A DNA stretch of 64,000 bases, taken from positions 2,046,001-2,110,000 of the forward strand of contig JASGHK010000004.1 in the NCBI GenBank assembly GCA_049841135.1, written 5' to 3'. The notes under the pieces were generated by a model that had not been told where the DNA came from, did not search any database, and saw only the letters and a program-made list of their open reading frames with translations. Positions 29,510 through 38,072 of the stretch are shown here, piece after piece. The number at the start of each line of letters is the position of its first letter. Position 1 is the first letter of the stretch. The stretch is from JACRCT01 sp049841135 (GTDB lineage Bacteria; Myxococcota; Myxococcia; Myxococcales; UBA5297). The position numbers and the translations under genes are program-made.

Positions 29510-30918
29510 TCCCGCTCCCGCTCCACGTCCTTGAGGAACTCCTTCGACCCTTCGATGGGGTACTTGCCCGAGAAGCAGGCGAAGCAGCTCGGCTCGCTCC
29601 GGTAGAGGTCCTCGAGGTCCTCGAGCGACTGGTAGACGACCGCGTCGGCGCCGATGGCCTTGGCGATGGCCTCCGAGTCCGCCTTGGCGGCGACCATTTC
29701 CTTCTGCAGCGACATGTCGATGCCGTAGATGCAGGGGTGGCGCACCGGCGGCGAGGCGGAGACGAAGTAGACCGCCGTCGCCCCGCTCTCCCGGAGCAGC
29801 TTGACGATGTGCCGCGAGGTCGTGCCGCGCACGATGGAGTCGTCGACCACCGCCACCTTCTTGCCCTTCACCACGTCGCGGATGGGGTTGAGCTTCTGGC
29901 GGACGATCAGCTCGCGCTGCTCCTGCGTCGAGGCGATGAAGCTGCGGCCGGCGTGGGGGTTCTTGGCCAGCCCGCGGCGGTACGGCACGCCCAGCTCCTC
30001 GGCGAGCGCGGAGGCGAAGAAATAGGCCGAGGAGGGCACGTCGATGACGATGTCCGGCTTGAGCCCCGTCTCGCGGAAGGTCTGGGCGAGCCGGCGGCCC
30101 ATGCGCACCCGCTCGCCGGCGACGAGCTTCTCGTGCAGCACCGAGTCCTCGCGGGCGAAGTAGATGTACTCGAAGACGCAGAACGCGCGGCGGGCCGGGT
30201 GGCAGACCTTGGAGTGAACCTGGAAGTCGGAGTCGACGAAGATCGCCTCGCCCGGCTGCAGGTCCCGAACCGTCTTGTATCCCAGGCAGTCCAGGCACGC
30301 GGTCTCGCTGGCGAAGGAGTAGGCAGGGCCCTTGGCGGTCTGCTTCTGGCCCATCACCATCGGCCGCACGCCGAACGGGTCGGCGAAGGCGAGGAAGCCG
30401 CGGTTGGCCAGCAGGGTGAGCGTCGAGTAGGCGCCGATGACCTCGCGCTGCGTCTGCGCCACCGCCTCGAAGACGTCCTCGGGCGCCAGGCGCGGCCAGG
30501 TCTTCTCCAGCGCCGCGGTGAGCGAGTAGACGATCAGCTCCAGGTCGGTGGAGGTCTCGAGCAGCCGCTTCTTCTCGGTGAAGCGGCGGCGCAGGTCGGC
30601 GAAGTTGATGACGTTGCCGTTGTGCACCATCGCCAGGCCGAACGGGTAGTTGATGGCGTAGGGCTGCGCGTCGAGCACGTCGCGGCTTCCCTGCGTGGCG
30701 TAGCGCACGTGCCCGATTCCGCTGTTTCCGGCGAGCTTCTTCACCGTCGCCGCGTCCAGGACTTGTCCGACGAGCCCCAGCCCCTTCTTGAGGTGGAACG
30801 AGCGATCGAGCGTGCACAGCCCCGCCGCGTCCTGGCCGCGGTGCTGCAGCGTCGTCAGCCCGAGCGCCAGCTCGAACGCGACGTCCTCGTGCCCATAGAT
30901 CCCCAGGATTCCGCACAT
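29491..30918 (-). CDS. purF: Amidophosphoribosyltransferase
   Basis: PurF makes phosphoribosylamine from PRPP and glutamine, the committed purine step. The 475-residue protein starts MCGILGIYGH, with Cys2 as the Ntn nucleophile after Met removal. It has LQHRGQDAAG in the glutaminase domain and the PRPP loop VAVVDDSIVRGTTS. Cysteines near the C-terminus (SCFACFSGKYP) resemble the iron-sulphur ligands of B. subtilis-type PurF. It sits between purN (3-base gap) and guaA. Confidence 0.95.
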   Translation of the reverse strand: MCGILGIYGHEDVAFELALGLTTLQHRGQDAAGLCTLDRSFHLKKGLGLVGQVLDAATVKKLAGNSGIGHVRYATQGSRDVLDAQPYAINYPFGLAMVHNGNVINFADLRRRFTEKKRLLETSTDLELIVYSLTAALEKTWPRLAPEDVFEAVAQTQREVIGAYSTLTLLANRGFLAFADPFGVRPMVMGQKQTAKGPAYSFASETACLDCLGYKTVRDLQPGEAIFVDSDFQVHSKVCHPARRAFCVFEYIYFAREDSVLHEKLVAGERVRMGRRLAQTFRETGLKPDIVIDVPSSAYFFASALAEELGVPYRRGLAKNPHAGRSFIASTQEQRELIVRQKLNPIRDVVKGKKVAVVDDSIVRGTTSRHIVKLLRESGATAVYFVSASPPVRHPCIYGIDMSLQKEMVAAKADSEAIAKAIGADAVVYQSLEDLEDLYRSEPSCFACFSGKYPIEGSKEFLKDVEREREWSKQE

Positions 30919-30921
30919 GGC

Positions 30922-31532
30922 CTAGCTCCTACCCGTCCCGTTCCCCGCCCCTGCCGACAGCAACCCGGCGAGCGCCTCCGGATAGAGCGCGTGCTCCACC
31001 GCGAGCCCCCGCCGCTCGACCTCCTCCAAACTCCCGGCGCCGCGCAGATTCGACCGCGCGCTGCGCCACGATCCGCCCGGTGTCCAGCCCCTCGTCCACC
31101 AGGTGCACGGTCACCTTCGTCTCGGCGAGGCCCCGCTCGAAGGCCCACGCGTAGCCGTGCAGGCCCTGGTGCTCGCGGGTGTCGGCCGGGTGGATGTTCA
31201 CGATGCGCCCCGCGAAGCGCTGCACGAAGCCGGGGGAGAGGACCCTCATGAACCCGGCCAGGACGATCCAGTCCGGCCGGTACCCGGCCAGCCGCTCCCC
31301 GAGCCTCGGCGTCGTAGTCCTCGCGCTCGCGGCCCTTGGACGGCAGGCACAACGTGGGCAGCTGAAGGCTCCCGGCCACTTCGAGCCCCGCCGCGTCGGC
31401 GCGATTGGAGGCGACGACCACTATCTCCGCCAGCGGCGCAAGGACGCCCGTCCGGGCGCTCCGAGCGAGCGCCGCCATGTTGCTGCCGCGGCCCGAGAGG
31501 AGGACCGCTAGGCGCTGGCGTCGCGCTTCCAT
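30922..31532 (-). CDS. purN: Phosphoribosylglycinamide formyltransferase PurN, two frameshifts
   Basis: PurN formylates GAR using 10-formyl-THF. Joined across two shifts it is about 202 residues, a normal length. The N-terminal piece has LLSGRGSNMAAL, the middle has AGFMRVLSP and the catalytic NIHPAD region (ligand-binding Asn and His), and the end is AVEHALYPEALAGLL. Both shifts are +1: at GAGCCTC (31302-31308) and GATTC (31047-31051). Removing one base at each gives DAELGERLAGYRPD and AVDLRGAGSLEEVE, with the same spacing as E. coli-type PurN. The usual HPSLLP is HPADTR here. It overlaps purD by 25 bases. Confidence 0.82.
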
Positions 31533-32764
31533 GGCCTCCTGCCGATGTCCTTGCGCACCTGCATCCCGTCGAAGCGGATCTTCGCCACCTCCAGGTAGGC
31601 GTGCTCGACCGCCGAGGCGAGGTTCTCGCCGCGGGCGACCACGTCGAGCACGCGGCCGCCGTGCGTCACCCAGCGGTCCGCCCCCACCCGGCGCGTGCCG
31701 GCGTGGAAGACGAGCGTCTGGGGATCGAGCAGGTCGAGCCCCGTGATCGGACGGCCGATCTCCGGGTCGCCCGGGTAGCCGCGCGCCGCCAGCACCACGC
31801 ACGCCGAGGCGCCCCGCGACACCTCCAGCCGCACCTCGTCGAGCTTGCCCTGAAGACAGGCCTGCGCGAGCACCGCCAGGTCGGTCTCCACCAGCGGCAG
31901 CATCGCCTCGGCCTCCGGGTCGCCCAGGCGCACGTTGTACTCGAGCAGCTGGGGGCCGTCGTCCGTCAGCATCAGCCCGAAGTAGAGGAAGCCCCGGTAG
32001 TCGAGCTGCTCTGCCCTCAGTCCGGCGAGCGTGGGCCGGACGATCTCGTCGTCGATGCGCCGCTGCGTCGCCTCGTCCACCTGCGGCACTGGACAGACCG
32101 CGCCCATGCCGCCGGTGTTGGGCCCCAGATCGCCGTCGAGCAGCGCCTTGTGATCCTGCGAGGCGGGCAACGAGACGATGTGCTCGCCGTCGGTGATGGC
32201 GATGACCGAGAGCTCGTTGCCGGCGAGCTTCTCCTCGACCAGGAAGCTCGCCTTGGCGCCGTGGCGCGAGCGCAGCTCGGTGAGGGCGGAGAACGCCTCG
32301 TCCAGCCCGTCGCAGACCCAGACGCCCTTGCCGGCCGCCAGGCCGTCGAACTTGAGCACCAGCTGGCCGTCGAGCGCGGTGAAGGCCTCCACCGGATCGC
32401 CGCCGCCTTCGAAGACCCAGGCCTTGGGCGTGGGGATGGCGTGCGCCTGCATGAACTTCTTCGAGTAGATCTTCGAGCCTTCCAGCCGAGCGGCCTGCCG
32501 GGTCGGCCCCAGCGCCCCGACGCCCTGCGCCCGAAGGTAGTCGACCATGCCCTTGGCCAGCGGCCCTTCCGGACCGACGATGACCAGCCCGACGTTCTGG
32601 TCGCGGCAGTAGCGCGCCACGCCGTCGAGGTCGTCGGCGGCGATGGGCGCGGTCAGCGGCGTCCCTCCGTTGCCAGGCAAGGCGACCGCGAGGTGCCCGT
32701 GCCGGGCCAGGGCCCAGCACAGCGCATGCTCGCGACCGCCGGATCCGAGGACGGCGACCTTCAT
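31508..32764 (-). CDS. purD: Phosphoribosylamine-glycine ligase
   Basis: PurD makes GAR from phosphoribosylamine, glycine and ATP. The 418-residue ATP-grasp enzyme has MKVAVLGSGGREHAL at the start, the substrate segment GPEGPLAKGM, KFDGLAAGKGVWVC in the ATP-grasp lid, and the metal-binding LLEYNVRLGDPEAEAML. The start overlaps the purB stop (ATGA) and the end overlaps purN. Confidence 0.95.
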   Translation of the reverse strand: MKVAVLGSGGREHALCWALARHGHLAVALPGNGGTPLTAPIAADDLDGVARYCRDQNVGLVIVGPEGPLAKGMVDYLRAQGVGALGPTRQAARLEGSKIYSKKFMQAHAIPTPKAWVFEGGGDPVEAFTALDGQLVLKFDGLAAGKGVWVCDGLDEAFSALTELRSRHGAKASFLVEEKLAGNELSVIAITDGEHIVSLPASQDHKALLDGDLGPNTGGMGAVCPVPQVDEATQRRIDDEIVRPTLAGLRAEQLDYRGFLYFGLMLTDDGPQLLEYNVRLGDPEAEAMLPLVETDLAVLAQACLQGKLDEVRLEVSRGASACVVLAARGYPGDPEIGRPITGLDLLDPQTLVFHAGTRRVGADRWVTHGGRVLDVVARGENLASAVEHAYLEVAKIRFDGMQVRKDIGRRPWKRDASA

Positions 32765-34162
32765 CGGCCCAGCTCCTTGCGCGCTTCGGCGACCACCGCC
32801 TCGCAGATGCGCTGGCTGGCCCCGACGTATTCGGGGACCCGCAGCGCTCGCAGGCGCGTCTTGACCGCAGCGTCGACGTTCAGCGAATCGATGAGCACGT
32901 CCAGGGCGGCGCGCGTCACCGACTGGCCACGCGTGGTCGCCTTGAGCAGCTCGTAAGGGTCTCCCGCGATGCCGGCGGCACGCAGGATGGTCTGCATCGG
33001 CTCGGCGAGCAGCTCCGGCGAGGACTCCAGCTCGGCGCGGCAGCGCGCCTCGTCCACGCCCAGCCGCTCGAGGCCGGCCAGCGTCTCGCTCGCCGCCAGG
33101 TGCCCGTGGGCCAGCGCGACGCCGATGTTGCGCGACGCCGTGCTGTCCGAGAGATCGCGCTGCATGCGCGAGCGGCAGAGCTTGTTGGAGAGCTCGACCA
33201 GGAGCGCGTTCGAGAGCGAGAGGTTGCCCTCGCTGTTCTCGAAGCGGATGGGGTTGACCTTGTGCGGCATGGTCGACGAGCCCACCTCGCCCTTGGCGGA
33301 CTCTTCGCGCAGCAGGCCCAGCGACAGGTACATCCAGACATCCTGGTCGAGGTCGAGCAGGACGTTGTTCACCTGGCGGGACAGGTTGAAGTATTCGGCC
33401 CAGGAGTCGTGGTCTTCGATCTGGGTGGTGGCGAGGTTGAACTCCAGGCCGCGCTTCTCGACGAAGCGGCGGGCGAAGCCCAGCCAGTCGAAGGCAGGGA
33501 AGACGGCGAGCATCGCCGCGTAGTTGCCGGTGGCGCCGCCGAGCTTTCCGTAGAAGCGGTGCGCGGCGAGCTTTCGGCGCAGCCGGACGAGGCGCCACAG
33601 GAAGACCGAGAGCTCCTTGCCCAAGGTCGAAGGCGTGGCGCGCTGGCCGTGGGTGCGGGTGGGGAACGGCACTGCCTTGGTGCGCTCGGCGAGGCCGGCC
33701 AGGCGCTCGAGGAGGCGGTCGAGCTGCGGCAGCTGCTCGCGGGCGCGGTAGGCCTCGAGCATCGAGGTGTAGGCGAGGTTGTTGACGTCCTCGCTGGTCA
33801 GGCCGAAGTGCAGGTGGTTCGGGTGGCGCAGCGCCAGCTTCTCGCGCAGGAAGAGCTTCGACCGCCTTCACGTCGTGGCGCGTGTCCTTCTCCAGCGCCT
33901 TGATCCGCTCGTAGTCGTCCTGGGTGAAGAGTTGGCGCTGAGCCTCGAGCGCCTTCTTCTCCTCGGCCTCGAGCTTGGGCAAGAGGCCCGTCTCATCCAG
34001 GGCGAGCAGGTAGTCGAGCTCCACCGCGCAGCGCTCGCGCATGAGCGAGAGCTCGGAGAAGCAGGAGGAGACGCCCTCGAGGCGGTCGCGGTAGCGCCCG
34101 TCGAGCGGGCTGAGGGCATCGCGTGGGTCGAGAGCCTGCCCTGAGCTTGTCGAAGGGGTCAT
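32761..34162 (-). CDS. purB: Adenylosuccinate lyase, one frameshift
   Basis: PurB cleaves SAICAR and adenylosuccinate, so it serves both IMP and AMP synthesis. The repaired protein is about 466 residues. It has SPLDGRYRDRLEG, RHDVKAVE, the loop HLHFGLTSEDVNN, and the fumarase-superfamily signature SSTMPHKVNPI. The frame shifts +1 at GAGCTTC (33853-33859, plus strand); removing one base gives VELFLREKL, in line with KAVEYFLKEK of E. coli. The start is fixed by the ATGA overlap with the upstream gene. The first codons (STSSGQAL) are made of a widespread intergenic repeat word, so the N-terminus seems to have grown through it. Confidence 0.9.
34131..34158. repeat. Widespread CCTGAGCTTGTCGAAG-type repeat inside the purB start
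   Basis: The segment 34131-34158 contains the word CCTGAGCTTGTCGAAGGGG, a common intergenic repeat recognised in many bacteria by its spurious translation ALSLSKG or STSSGQA. Here it occupies codons 2 to about 9 of purB. No second copy is seen in this window. Confidence 0.6.
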
Positions 34163-35551
34163 TCGCGTCCTCGGATGCGCTTGTCCTCGTCGCGAAGCTT
34201 GAGCTTGAGCTCGCCGATCTCGCGGAGGAACCGGTCGCGCAGGCGGTGGAGGTTGAGGCCGCGCAGGGCGGCCAGGGCGGCGGCTTCGACGCCGATGACC
34301 GTCGCCGCCGGGAGCTTGGAGGGCATCATCAGCGAGGAGTTCACGTTCACGAGCAGGTCCGTCTGGTCCTTGAAGGGCGGCGAGTTGAGGACCGGGATGG
34401 CCAGGTTCGCGGCCAGGGCGCCCCCCAGGCCGTTCGACAGCCCGGCCACGGCGACGGCCACGCCCGGCTCGACCGAGTCGTTGTACTCCTGCGCCATGCG
34501 AGCGATCTCCTCGCCGTTGCGGTGGGCGGAGACGACGCGCATGTCGACGGCCACCTCGTAGCGCTCGAGCGTCTCCTTGAGCTTGGCGCAGTGGGTCTGG
34601 TCGGAGGTCGAGCCCATGAAGATGACGACGTAGCCGTCCTTGAGGATCCGTTCGCGCACCAGGTTGCGGTAGAGGCGGTCGCGCGGGTCGAGTGGCGGCA
34701 GGTTGAGCGGCGCGCCGGTGATCCGCTCGTAGATGGCGAGATACCGCTTGCTGGCCTCGGCGACGACGTCGTCGGGCAGCCTGAGCGGCATCGCCTCGCC
34801 GTCCCGGGTGTGGTCGAGCAGCCAGCGGCGGACGTACTCCTTGTCCATCTCCACGCAGGTGGCGGGGTCCTTGGCGTGGTCCTCGGCGCTCCAGAAACGC
34901 GAGGAGTCGGGCGTGTGGATCTCGTCGATGAGGGTGAGCCGGCCGTCGACGGTGCCGAACTCGTACTTGGTGTCGACCAGCAGCAGGCCCTTCTGCGAGA
35001 GCAGCTCGGTGCCGGCCTTGAAGAGGTCGAGCGAGACGCGGGCCATTCTCGTCGTAGGTCGCCCGGTCGGTCAGCTTGAGGTCGATGATCTCCGCGGGGG
35101 TGACCTCGCGGTCGGAAGCCTCCTTGGTGGTCGGCGTGAGGATGGGCTTGGGCAGCCGTTGGTTGTTCTTGAGCCCGTCGGGGACGGCGACCCCCGAGAA
35201 GGTGCGCTTGCCCTTCTCGTAGGCCCGCCACATCGAGCCGGTGATGTAGGCGCGCACCACCATCTCCACGCGGATGGGGGCCGCCTCGCGCACCAGCATC
35301 GCCTGGGGGTCGACCGCGCCCAGGAAGTGGCTGGGGCAGATGGCGCGGGTTTTCTCGAACCAGAAGCGCGAGAGCGAGTTGAGGACCGCGCCCTTATGCG
35401 GGATGGGCGTCTCCAGCTGGTGGTCGAAGGCCGAGATGCGGTCGGTGACCACGATGAGCCGGGTCTTGGCGTCGACGCGCAGGCTGTCGCGGACCTTGCC
35501 GCGGTGGAGCAGCGTCAGCTGTGGGCTCGAAAAGCGAGTCAGGCAGGTCAT
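34159..35551 (-). CDS. purC: Fused SAICAR synthase-AIR carboxylase (PAICS-like PurC-PurE), one frameshift
   Basis: About 463 residues after repair. The N-terminal domain (1 to about 300) is SAICAR synthase: RGKVRDSLRV, VTDRISAFD, RAYITGSMW, LLLVDTKYEFG, DEIHTPDSSRFW. The C-terminal domain (from about 305) is an AIR carboxylase: GYVVIFMGSTSDQTHC, RVVSAHRNGEE, VAVAGLSNGLGGALAAN. Order and sequence resemble animal PAICS, whose carboxylase is the class II PurE that uses CO2 directly. In keeping with that, no purK lies in this operon. The frame shifts +1 at CATTC (35044-35048); removing one base gives TYDEMARVSLDLF, the spacing of other PurC proteins. It overlaps purB by ATGA and follows purH after 49 bases. 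Confidence 0.87.
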
Positions 35552-35600
35552 GGCGTTCTCCCCTCCTCGAATCGCCGGCCTGGGGCCGGCCTTGGTGGCC

Positions 35601-37239
35601 TCAGTGCTTGAAGTGGCGCCGCCCGGTGAGGGCCATCGCCACGCCCAGCTCGTCGCACTTCGCGAAGACGTCCTTGTCCTTGATGGAGCCGCCCGGCTGG
35701 AACGCAGTGCGGATGCCGGCGGCGGCGAAGATCTCCACGTTGTCCGGGAACGGGAAGAAGGCGTCCGAGACCAGCACCGCCTTGCCCATCTGCTCGCGGA
35801 CGTAGTCCTCGGAGCCGGGCTTCTCGAGCAGGAGGTTCGCCCGGGCGCGCTCGACGGCCAGCCGCGTCGAGTTGACCCGGTTCGGCTGCCCGGCGCCCAT
35901 GCCCAAGAGCTGGAAGGCGCCGCTGGGCGTCACGCGGACGATGGCGATGGCGTTGCTCTTGAGCTGCCGCACCGCCTTGAGCCCGAAGGCCAGAAGCCCG
36001 CGCGGAAGATCCGGTGGCCTGGCGCGAGTGACCACCTTCGCTTGGTCCACTCCGTCCACCCCGTCCACGACGTCCACCAGGTCCACGTCCGTGTCGGCGC
36101 TTTGCATCAGCAGCGCCCCGGGCAGCACGCGCAGCTCCTGGCGGAGCGCCAGCCGCGGGTCCACTTCCACCACGCGCAGGTTCTTGCTCTGGCGCAGCGC
36201 CTCCAGCGCCCCGGCCTCGAACGCGGGCGCCAGCACGACCTCCACGAACTTTCGCCGTGCCTTGTCCTCGTGGGCGAGCTCGAAGAAGTCCACCGCGTCC
36301 TTGCCGACCTTGCCGTTGAACGCGATGACCGACCCGAAAGACGAGACCGGGTCGCCGGCCCAGGCGAGCTCCAACGCCTCGCGCTGCGAGGCCGCCTCGG
36401 CCAGGCCGCACGGGTTCGAGTGCTTGACGATGGCGCAGCCGGCGCGCGACTTGTCGAGCGAGAGCGCGACCTCCAGCGCCGCCCAGGCGTCCACGAGGTT
36501 GTTGTAGGAGAGCTCCTTGCCGCCGTGGAACTTCAGGTCGTGCAGCGAGACCTCGGCACCGCGCTCGCGCAGGAAGACCGCCTTCTGGTGCGGGTTCTCG
36601 CCGTAGCGCAGCTCCACCGGCTGGTCGAACGCGAGGCGCACGGAGCGCTGGCCGGCACGCTCGTCGAGGGCGGTCGCGACTATGGCGTCGTAGTCGGCGG
36701 TCAGCCGGAAGGCGGCGCGCATCAGCTCGCCGCGGGTCTTCTCGCGCAGCGCCCCACCCGTCTCCTCCAGCTCGCGGATGAGGCCGTCGTACTGGGCTGG
36801 GTCGGTCGCGACCGCGACCCAGCGCCAGTTCTTGGCCGCCGCGCGGATCATCGTCGGGCCGCCGATGTCGACGTTCTCGACCAGCGTGTCGAGGTCCGCA
36901 CCGGCGTCGCGGTGCTTCTTGAACGGGTAGAGGTTACAGACCACGAGGTCGATGGGCGCGATGCCGAGCCTCCTCGCCTCCTCCGCGTCGCGCTCGCGGT
37001 CGAAGAGCAGCGCCGACTCGACGGCGAAGGAGATGGTCTTCATCCGCCCGCCGAAGGCCTCGGGGTTGCCGGAGACCTTGGCGATCTCCGTCACCGGCAG
37101 GCCGGCCGCCTCCAGCTCCTTGCGCGTGCCTCCGGTGGAGATGAAGCTCGCAGCCGCGGGCGTGCAGCGCCTTGGCCAGCGCCACGACCCCGGTCTTGTC
37201 GGTCACGCTCAGCAGCGCCCGTCGAATCGCCACGTTCAT
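35601..37239 (-). CDS. purH: Bifunctional AICAR formyltransferase/IMP cyclohydrolase, one frameshift
   Basis: PurH performs the last two steps to IMP. The repaired length is about 545 residues. The cyclohydrolase domain is seen in RRALLSVTDKTG, ISTGGT, VCNLYPF and ENVDIGGPTMIRAAAKN; the formyltransferase in RYGENPHQKA, KHSNPCG, SNAIAIVR, GMGAGQPNRV, VSDAFFPFPD and ALTGRRHFKH. The frame shifts +1 at GAAGCTC (37143-37149); removing one base gives CELISTGGT, as in E. coli VELLSTGGT. An insertion of VDLVDVVDGVDGVDQ, encoded by a 9-nt repeat, lies before KVVT in a loop where E. coli has none. The start overlaps the purQ stop (ATGA). Confidence 0.9.
36045..36086. repeat. In-frame 9-nt minisatellite within purH
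   Basis: GTCCAC recurs at 36045, 36054, 36063, 36072 and 36081, a strict 9-base period over five copies. On the coding (minus) strand each unit gives V-D-x, so the array adds about 15 residues without breaking the frame. Confidence 0.85.
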
Positions 37240-38072
37240 CGCTGCCCCCTGTTCGCCAGGTGCGCCACGAGGTTCTTGAAGACCGCCAGCCCGGGTCCTT
37301 CCTCGGCGTTCACCCCGGCTCTCTTCATCTGAGGCCAGGCCGGGTCGTTGTAGAGCGTCAGCGCCGCCTCCGGGTGCGGCATCAACCCGAAGACGTGGCC
37401 GGTCGGGTCCGTCAGGCCCGCGCAGGAGAGCTCGGCGCCGTTCGGGTTCTCCGGGTAGCGCATCGTCGGCTCCCCGCGCTCGTCGCAGTAGCTGAGCGCG
37501 CACAGCCCGCGGTCGACGATGGCCTTGCGAATCTGCTCGTCGCGGACGACGAGCTTGCCCTCGCCGTGGCGCACCGGCAGGCGGAGCCGGTCCAGCCCCG
37601 CCAGCGCCGGCGTCTTGCGCGCCGGGTGGACCTTCACCTCGATCCAGCGGTCCTCAAAGCGCCCGGAATCGTTGCGGGCCAGCGTGACCTCCTGCTGGAA
37701 GTCGCCGCTGACGTTGGGCAAGAGGCCCAGCTTCACCAGCGCCTGGAACCCGTTGCAGACGCCGATGACGTGGCCGCCGTCCTTGAGGAAGCCGCGGACG
37801 GCGTCGAAGAGCGGCGCGCCGTCGGCTCCCTTCTTGAAGCGCAGCTTGTTGGCCAGCACCTTGCCCGAGCCCAGGTCGTCGCCGAAGGAGAAGCCGCCGG
37901 GGAAGGCCAGGACCTGGTAGTCGCCGAGCGAGACGCGACCCAGGAAGAGCTCGTTCAGGTGCGCGATGGCCGCCTCGGCGCCGGCGAGGCGGAAGGCGGC
38001 AGCCATCTCCTCTTCGCAGTTGATGCCGAAGCCGGTGACGACCAGCGCTTTCACGGGAAGGAGCGCGCTCAT
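37236..38072 (-). CDS. purQ: FGAM synthase glutaminase subunit
   Basis: PurQ supplies ammonia to PurL. The 278-residue class I amidotransferase has VTGFGINCEEE at the start, FPGGFSFGDDLGSGKVLAN, the nucleophile in GVCNGFQAL, and the His/Glu pair in GLMPHPEAAL. Both ends overlap neighbours in ATGA motifs (purL upstream, purH downstream), so the stoichiometry with PurL is probably set by translational coupling. Confidence 0.94.
   Translation of the reverse strand: MSALLPVKALVVTGFGINCEEEMAAAFRLAGAEAAIAHLNELFLGRVSLGDYQVLAFPGGFSFGDDLGSGKVLANKLRFKKGADGAPLFDAVRGFLKDGGHVIGVCNGFQALVKLGLLPNVSGDFQQEVTLARNDSGRFEDRWIEVKVHPARKTPALAGLDRLRLPVRHGEGKLVVRDEQIRKAIVDRGLCALSYCDERGEPTMRYPENPNGAELSCAGLTDPTGHVFGLMPHPEAALTLYNDPAWPQMKRAGVNAEEGPGLAVFKNLVAHLANRGQR

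Noticed and set aside
27614..29605. Open frame antisense to guaA
   Set aside because: No recognisable domain; guaA on the minus strand is complete and conserved.
34131..34158. Repeat word as a separate small gene
   Set aside because: It is the familiar spurious ALSLSKG/STSSGQA repeat translation and lies within the purB reading frame.
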